A stretch of 64,000 nucleotides of DNA from Laspinema sp. D2d. Lineage in GTDB: Bacteria; Cyanobacteriota; Cyanobacteriia; Cyanobacteriales; Laspinemataceae. The translations under genes and the position numbers were made by a program. The notes under the pieces were generated by a model that was not told where the DNA came from, searched no databases, and was given only the letters and a program-made list of their open reading frames with translations. Location of the stretch: NCBI RefSeq assembly GCF_025370755.1, contig NZ_JAMXFC010000032.1:1-64000 (forward strand), read 5' to 3'. Of this stretch, positions 60,385 to 64,000 are shown in pieces. How positions within the stretch are numbered: the stretch's first letter is position 1; each line of letters begins with the position of its first letter.

Positions 60385-61233
60385 ATGTCAAATCCTGAAT
60401 TTGTCAACTCAACCCCTTCTCATTCTGCCGCCTTACCTGCCTTGGAAAAGTTAATCCAGGTGGTGGCACAGTTGCGATCGCCTGAAGGCGGATGTCCCTG
60501 GGATTTAGCCCAAACTCCTGAAAGTTTAATCCCTTACATTATAGAAGAAGCATACGAAGTGGTTGATGCCATTAAAAGTGGTGATAAAGAAGCCATTGCG
60601 GAAGAACTCGGCGATTTATTATTACAAGTTGTTTTGCAATCCCAAATAGCAAGTGAATTTAACCAGTTTAATCTAACTGAAGTCGCTGAGGGAATTGCGG
60701 AAAAACTGATTCGCCGACATCCTCATGTTTTTGGTGATATTGAAGTAAGTAGCGTTGAGGAAGTCCGGACTAATTGGGAGCAAATCAAGGCCGAAGAAAA
60801 AGGAGAAACTGCATCGAATGTTAAACCTTTAAGTGAAAAATTGAGTCGATATGCTCGGACTTCACCGCCTTTAATGGCGGGAATGAAGATTTCCCAAAAA
60901 GCCGCTGCTGTAGGGTTTGAATGGGATAATATTGAGGGAGTTTGGGAGAAATTTGAGGAAGAATTAGGGGAATTTCGTTATGCGATCGCCCATGAAGATA
61001 AAGCACGCCAACAAGCAGAACTAGGGGATTTATTATTTGTGGTGATTAATCTCGCTCGCTGGTATGATTTAGACCCATCGGAGGGGTTGTTAGAGACCAA
61101 TCATCGATTTGTCCAGAGATTTTCTAAACTGGAAGCCGCTTGCGATCGGCCTTTGTCTGAATATAGTATTGAAGAATTAGAAGAAGTTTGGCAACGCATT
61201 AAAGTGCTTTTGGCAAAACAAAAGCAAGGGTGA
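60385..61233 (+). CDS. mazG: nucleoside triphosphate pyrophosphohydrolase
   Basis: A 282-residue two-domain MazG. The first domain has GGCPWDLAQTPESLIPYIIEEAYEVVDAI and EELGDLLLQVVLQS; the second repeats the motif pattern, with FEEELGEFRYAIAHED and ELGDLLFVVINLARW. The acidic EExxE-D-x-x-D groups bind magnesium. It hydrolyses noncanonical or excess NTPs. It is probably not part of the xisHI unit because the gap is 55 bases and a separate start is visible. Confidence 0.94.
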   Translation: MSNPEFVNSTPSHSAALPALEKLIQVVAQLRSPEGGCPWDLAQTPESLIPYIIEEAYEVVDAIKSGDKEAIAEELGDLLLQVVLQSQIASEFNQFNLTEVAEGIAEKLIRRHPHVFGDIEVSSVEEVRTNWEQIKAEEKGETASNVKPLSEKLSRYARTSPPLMAGMKISQKAAAVGFEWDNIEGVWEKFEEELGEFRYAIAHEDKARQQAELGDLLFVVINLARWYDLDPSEGLLETNHRFVQRFSKLEAACDRPLSEYSIEELEEVWQRIKVLLAKQKQG

Positions 61234-61277
61234 GGATGAGTAGTATGGGGAGGATAGGGAAGGATGTTAAAGGTTAC

Positions 61278-61326
61278 AACTTCAGTCGTTTCTCCTCCAT
61301 GTTCGTAGTAACAACTGAAGTCGTTT
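61278..61326. repeat. ACTTCAGTCGTT dispersed repeat (inverted pair)
   Basis: AACTTCAGTCGTT (61278-61290) and AACTGAAGTCGTT near 61312-61325 form an imperfect inverted pair. Same family as 25203-25247 and 8168-8179. It lies downstream of mazG. Confidence 0.65.
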
Positions 61327-61347
61327 CTTCTCCCCCATCTCCCGTCT

Positions 61348-61436
61348 ATCTCCCGTCTCTCCCCCATCCTCCCCATCTCCCGTCTCTCCCCCATCCTCCC
61401 CATCTCCCGTCTCTCCCCCATCCTCCCCATCTCCCA
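61348..61436. repeat. 27 bp tandem repeat (3.3 copies)
   Basis: The unit ATCTCCCGTCTCTCCCCC plus ATCCTCCCC (27 bases) is repeated exactly three times, then partly. It is C/T-only on this strand, with purine bias on the other. It lies just upstream of arsR, ending about 36 bases before the start codon. Confidence 0.9.
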
Positions 61437-61472
61437 TGCTAAAATCGGGCCTAGATATTTCAGGAAAAGTTG

Positions 61473-61802
61473 ATGGTTAATACCACTGAGAATGCACCGA
61501 CAGAGATTGCAGCGGGTTTTCATGCCTTTTCTGACCCGTTGCGGATTTCAATTTTGGAATTGCTGCGCGATCGCGAGTTGTGTGTCTGTGAACTGTGCGA
61601 AATTCTCGCGGTGAGCCAATCTAAGCTGTCGTTTCACCTCAAAACCCTCAAGGAAGCAGCTTTAGTTCGTTCTCGCCAAGAAGGTCGCTGGATCTACTAC
61701 AGTCTGAATATTCCTCAGTTTGCTTGCCTCGAACAGTACCTGGCGGAGTACCGTCGGTTTAGTCCTATTCTCCCAGCAAGGCCCTGTAATGGAGATTCCT
61801 GA
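61473..61802 (+). CDS. arsR: ArsR-family arsenic-sensing repressor
   Basis: A 109-residue winged-helix repressor. Helices H1-H4 are visible, including ELCVCELCEILAVSQSKLSFHLKTL with Cys37, Cys39 and Cys42, the trithiolate arsenite-sensing motif, overlapping the DNA-recognition helix. Arsenite or antimonite binding releases it from DNA. ATG 61473 (with TTG before it) has a purine-rich ribosome-binding site. Three operators of the ArsR type lie downstream (61834, 62936, 62964). It heads the arsenic locus; no operator is seen just before its own start. Confidence 0.93.
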   Translation: MVNTTENAPTEIAAGFHAFSDPLRISILELLRDRELCVCELCEILAVSQSKLSFHLKTLKEAALVRSRQEGRWIYYSLNIPQFACLEQYLAEYRRFSPILPARPCNGDS

Positions 61803-61833
61803 ATTTCACCTTTACTAAAATTTAACCTAACTC

Positions 61834-61849
61834 ATCAAGTTTTATTGAT
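61834..61849. promoter_or_regulatory. ArsR-type operator before the pstS-like gene
   Basis: ATCAA-GTTTTA-TTGAT matches exactly the ATCAA-N6-TTGAT operator known for cyanobacterial ArsR in Synechocystis. It lies 43 bases before the pstS-like start. Confidence 0.85.
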
Positions 61850-61891
61850 ATATTCACCCTATACCCCGTAATTGTTTTTGGGGAAAGGGTT

Positions 61892-62920
61892 ATGAACGCA
61901 ACAGCACAGCGGGTTTTGAGCAGCGTAAAACAGTGGGCGGCGATCGCTGGAGTAGCGGCCCTGTTGACATCCTGCCAAAGCAGCAATTCTCAAGTCTTAC
62001 AACCCATCATCATGGATGGGTCTTCTACGGTCTATCCGATTACCCAGGCGATCGCCGACTCCTATCGAGAAACCCATCCCAATCCGGCAGAAGTGACCGT
62101 TGAATTCTCCGGGACTGGGGGTGGTTTTCGCAAATTCTGTGCCGGAGAAACCACCATTAATAACGCTTCACGACCGATTAGCCTAGAAGAGATGGCCGCC
62201 TGTCGAGACTCTGGCGTTCCCTATATCGAATTACCGATCGCCTTTGATGCCATTACCCTGGTCGTTCACCCCGATAATACCTGGGTCGATCGCCTTACGG
62301 TGGAGGAGTTAAAGAAAATTTGGGAACCCAAGGCGCAAGGGAGAATTGTCAAATGGAATCAGGTGAGGTCCTCTTGGCCTGATCGCCCCTTGACCTTATT
62401 CGGTCCAGGTCAAGACTCTGGGACTTTTGACTATTTCACTGAGGCAGTCGTGGGGGAAACCGATGCAAGTCGCAATGACTATACCGCCAGTGAGGATGAT
62501 GATGCGCTGGTTGAGGGCGTGCGTCGGGACCCCAATGCCCTGGGTTATTTCGGCTATGCCTACTATGAAGCCCACCGGGACGGACTCAAGGCGATCGCCC
62601 TCGACGGGGGCACAGGTCCAATTATGCCCTCTCGCGAAACCGTGGAAAGTGCCCAATATCAGCCCCTTTCCCGTCCCCTGTTTATTTATGTCAATGCCGA
62701 CGCCGCCCAGAAAAATCCTGCACTTCAGGCTTTTGTCGAATTTTACCTAGAGAAAGCACCCGAAATTATCCCCACAGTCGGCTATATCCCCTTACCAGAA
62801 GAAGGCTACCGTTTGGCTTACATCCATTTTCACCGACACAAAGTCGGCACAGTCTTTGAAGGCAAAGCTGCTTTTGATTTAACCATCGGCGAATTGCTGA
62901 CCAAACAAGCCAAGTTTTAG
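61892..62920 (+). CDS. PstS-type phosphate-binding lipoprotein in the arsenic locus
   Basis: A 342-residue substrate-binding lipoprotein. The signal peptide ends LLTSC with Cys28. PstS/SphX-type motifs are GSSTVYPIT (about residue 43), [13 protein letters not shown] (phosphate loop, about 71-83), [11 protein letters not shown], and [15 protein letters not shown] (about 171-185). It binds phosphate in the periplasm. No PstCAB genes follow; instead acr3 is downstream and an ArsR operator precedes it, so it appears to be induced by arsenic. This could raise phosphate capture, with high selectivity against arsenate, under arsenic exposure. A direct role is inferred. Confidence 0.9.
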   Translation: MNATAQRVLSSVKQWAAIAGVAALLTSCQSSNSQVLQPIIMDGSSTVYPITQAIADSYRETHPNPAEVTVEFSGTGGGFRKFCAGETTINNASRPISLEEMAACRDSGVPYIELPIAFDAITLVVHPDNTWVDRLTVEELKKIWEPKAQGRIVKWNQVRSSWPDRPLTLFGPGQDSGTFDYFTEAVVGETDASRNDYTASEDDDALVEGVRRDPNALGYFGYAYYEAHRDGLKAIALDGGTGPIMPSRETVESAQYQPLSRPLFIYVNADAAQKNPALQAFVEFYLEKAPEIIPTVGYIPLPEEGYRLAYIHFHRHKVGTVFEGKAAFDLTIGELLTKQAKF

Positions 62921-62935
62921 GTCCCCCGGGCTCAT

Positions 62936-62951
62936 ATCAAGTTTTGTTGAA
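62936..62951. promoter_or_regulatory. degenerate ArsR-type operator before acr3
   Basis: ATCAA-GTTTTG-TTGAA matches the operator at nine of ten outer bases. It is the first of two copies placed 28 bases apart, as in the double operator of the Synechocystis ars promoter. Confidence 0.7.
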
Positions 62952-62963
62952 ATAAATTGACTC

Positions 62964-62979
62964 ATCAACTTTTATTGAT
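62964..62979. promoter_or_regulatory. ArsR-type operator before acr3
   Basis: ATCAA-CTTTTA-TTGAT, an exact match to the ATCAA-N6-TTGAT consensus, 45 bases ahead of the acr3 start. Confidence 0.85.
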
Positions 62980-63024
62980 GTATGATTTAGAGCGATAGAG
63001 CTTGTAAGGACGAGGGCAATTGTC

Positions 63025-64000
63025 ATGAATGAGGCAAACGAGCAGTTGAGGCAGCCGGTAAAAGCCGGTGGGAAACTGAGTGTTTTTGAGCGATACCTGA
63101 CCCTGTGGGTCTTTTTGTGCATCATTGCCGGGATTGTTCTGGGAAAACTGTTTCCCGGGGTGGCAGTTACCCTCGATGCCATGAGTATCTATCAGGTGTC
63201 CATTCCGATCGCCATCTGCCTATTTTTCATGATGTATCCGATCATGGTGAAAATCGATTTCACCCAGGCAGCCAATGCAATGAGAGCACCGAAACCTGTG
63301 CTGTTGACCTTAGTTGTGAATTGGTTAATTAAACCCTTCACAATGGTGGCTTTTGCTCAATTTTTCTTGGGTTGGTTATTTCGTCCCTTGATTGTGGGTA
63401 CAGAAATTATTAACAACGAGACCATTGACATTGCCAGTTCTTACATTGCCGGAACCATCTTATTAGGAATTGCCCCTTGTACGGCGATGGTGTTGATGTG
63501 GGGATATCTCTCCTTTAGCAATCAGGGACATACCTTGGTGATGGTGGCAATCAACTCCCTGGCAATGCTATTTTTGTATGCGCCTCTGGGGAGATGGTTG
63601 CTGGCAGCGAATGATTTAACCGTTCCCTGGCAAACCATTGTGTTATCGGTGCTCATTTATGTGGGATTACCTTTGGTGGCGGGGATGTACAGCCGATATT
63701 GGATTTTCAAAAATAAAGGCCGTCAGTGGTTTGAACGGAAATTTTTGAAATATTTGACGCCGATTTCGATTACAGCCTTGCTGATTACGTTGGTGTTGCT
63801 ATTTTCGTTCAAGGGAGATTTAATTGTTAACAATCCCCTACATATTCTCTTGATTGCGGTTCCCCTGTTCATTCAAACCAATTTTATTTTTTTAATCAGT
63901 TATGTGGCAGCCTTAAAACTGAATATTTCTTACGAAGATGCGGCTCCCGCTGCTTTAATTGGGGCCAGTAATCATTTTGAAGTTGCGATCGCCACGGCGG
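63025..64000 (+). CDS. acr3: ACR3-family arsenite efflux permease (runs off the window)
   Basis: The gene starts at ATG 63025 and is open to the window end (325 codons seen, of about 390 usual). It has [44 protein letters not shown], and [16 protein letters not shown] with the conserved Cys of ACR3 proteins, then [13 protein letters not shown] near the end. About eight of ten membrane helices are in the window. It exports arsenite. Two ArsR operators lie upstream. Confidence 0.95.
   Translation, partial: MNEANEQLRQPVKAGGKLSVFERYLTLWVFLCIIAGIVLGKLFPGVAVTLDAMSIYQVSIPIAICLFFMMYPIMVKIDFTQAANAMRAPKPVLLTLVVNWLIKPFTMVAFAQFFLGWLFRPLIVGTEIINNETIDIASSYIAGTILLGIAPCTAMVLMWGYLSFSNQGHTLVMVAINSLAMLFLYAPLGRWLLAANDLTVPWQTIVLSVLIYVGLPLVAGMYSRYWIFKNKGRQWFERKFLKYLTPISITALLITLVLLFSFKGDLIVNNPLHILLIAVPLFIQTNFIFLISYVAALKLNISYEDAAPAALIGASNHFEVAIATA

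Noticed and set aside
63105-63332. Short plus-strand frame within acr3
   Set aside because: It is out of frame with the clear ACR3 product beginning at 63025.

Overview
The window comes from a cyanobacterium, most likely a filamentous, Oscillatoriales-type species. Photosynthesis genes support this directly: psbV with a psbV2-like paralogue, petJ and ycf3. The HIP1 octamer GCGATCGC is found throughout. The large set of CHAT, caspase and TPR proteins is typical of multicellular cyanobacteria. The genus is not determined.

Layout. (1) 0.4-7.8 kb is an accessory island: two orphan small genes, an orphan UPF0175 antitoxin, hicBA, three PIN-domain toxin/antitoxin pairs, a gene split by one in-frame TGA, and an overlapping AAA ATPase / TOPRIM-like pair resembling OLD- or PARIS-type defence. 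A ~56 bp direct repeat flanks hicBA and the first PIN pair. (2) 8.1-11.7 kb holds cobW and hupE behind a cobalamin riboswitch and an attenuator-like hairpin, then a Crp/Fnr regulator. (3) 13-16 kb is a divergent mntC / mntA-mntB manganese importer; mntP lies at 21.3 kb. (4) 16-22 kb has a TPR lipid-exported protein, PrxQ, an SGNH hydrolase, a NagB-like deaminase and an aminotransferase. (5) 22-25 kb has a cytochrome b561-like protein, DUF981, a His-rich lipoprotein and a CopZ-like chaperone, probably copper related.

(6) 25.3-45.6 kb is the most unusual part: a 2554-residue TPS/haemagglutinin protein ending in a CHAT protease, a caspase-like protease, a TPR-CHAT protein with ten near-identical 120 bp repeats, a small membrane protein, a TPR-Hsp70-trypsin fusion, and a rhomboid protease. 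Five different protease types sit in 20 kb with almost no other genes. I infer a proteolytic conflict or cell-death locus.

(7) 45.7-54.9 kb is mainly core: petJ, a CBS4-GGDEF cyclase, psbV2/psbV, accD, ycf3, gatC and a prepilin peptidase. (8) 55-57.4 kb is an uncharacterised three-gene operon whose last product has a Cys/His arrangement suggesting a papain-like enzyme. (9) 57.8-61.2 kb has two tRNA-Val genes either side of radC, a DUF2227 protein, xisH-xisI and mazG. (10) 61.5-64 kb is an arsenic locus: arsR, a PstS-type binding protein and acr3 (cut by the window edge), with three ArsR-type operators of the form ATCAA-N6-TTGAT.

Several families of short G/C-rich palindromic repeats are scattered between genes.
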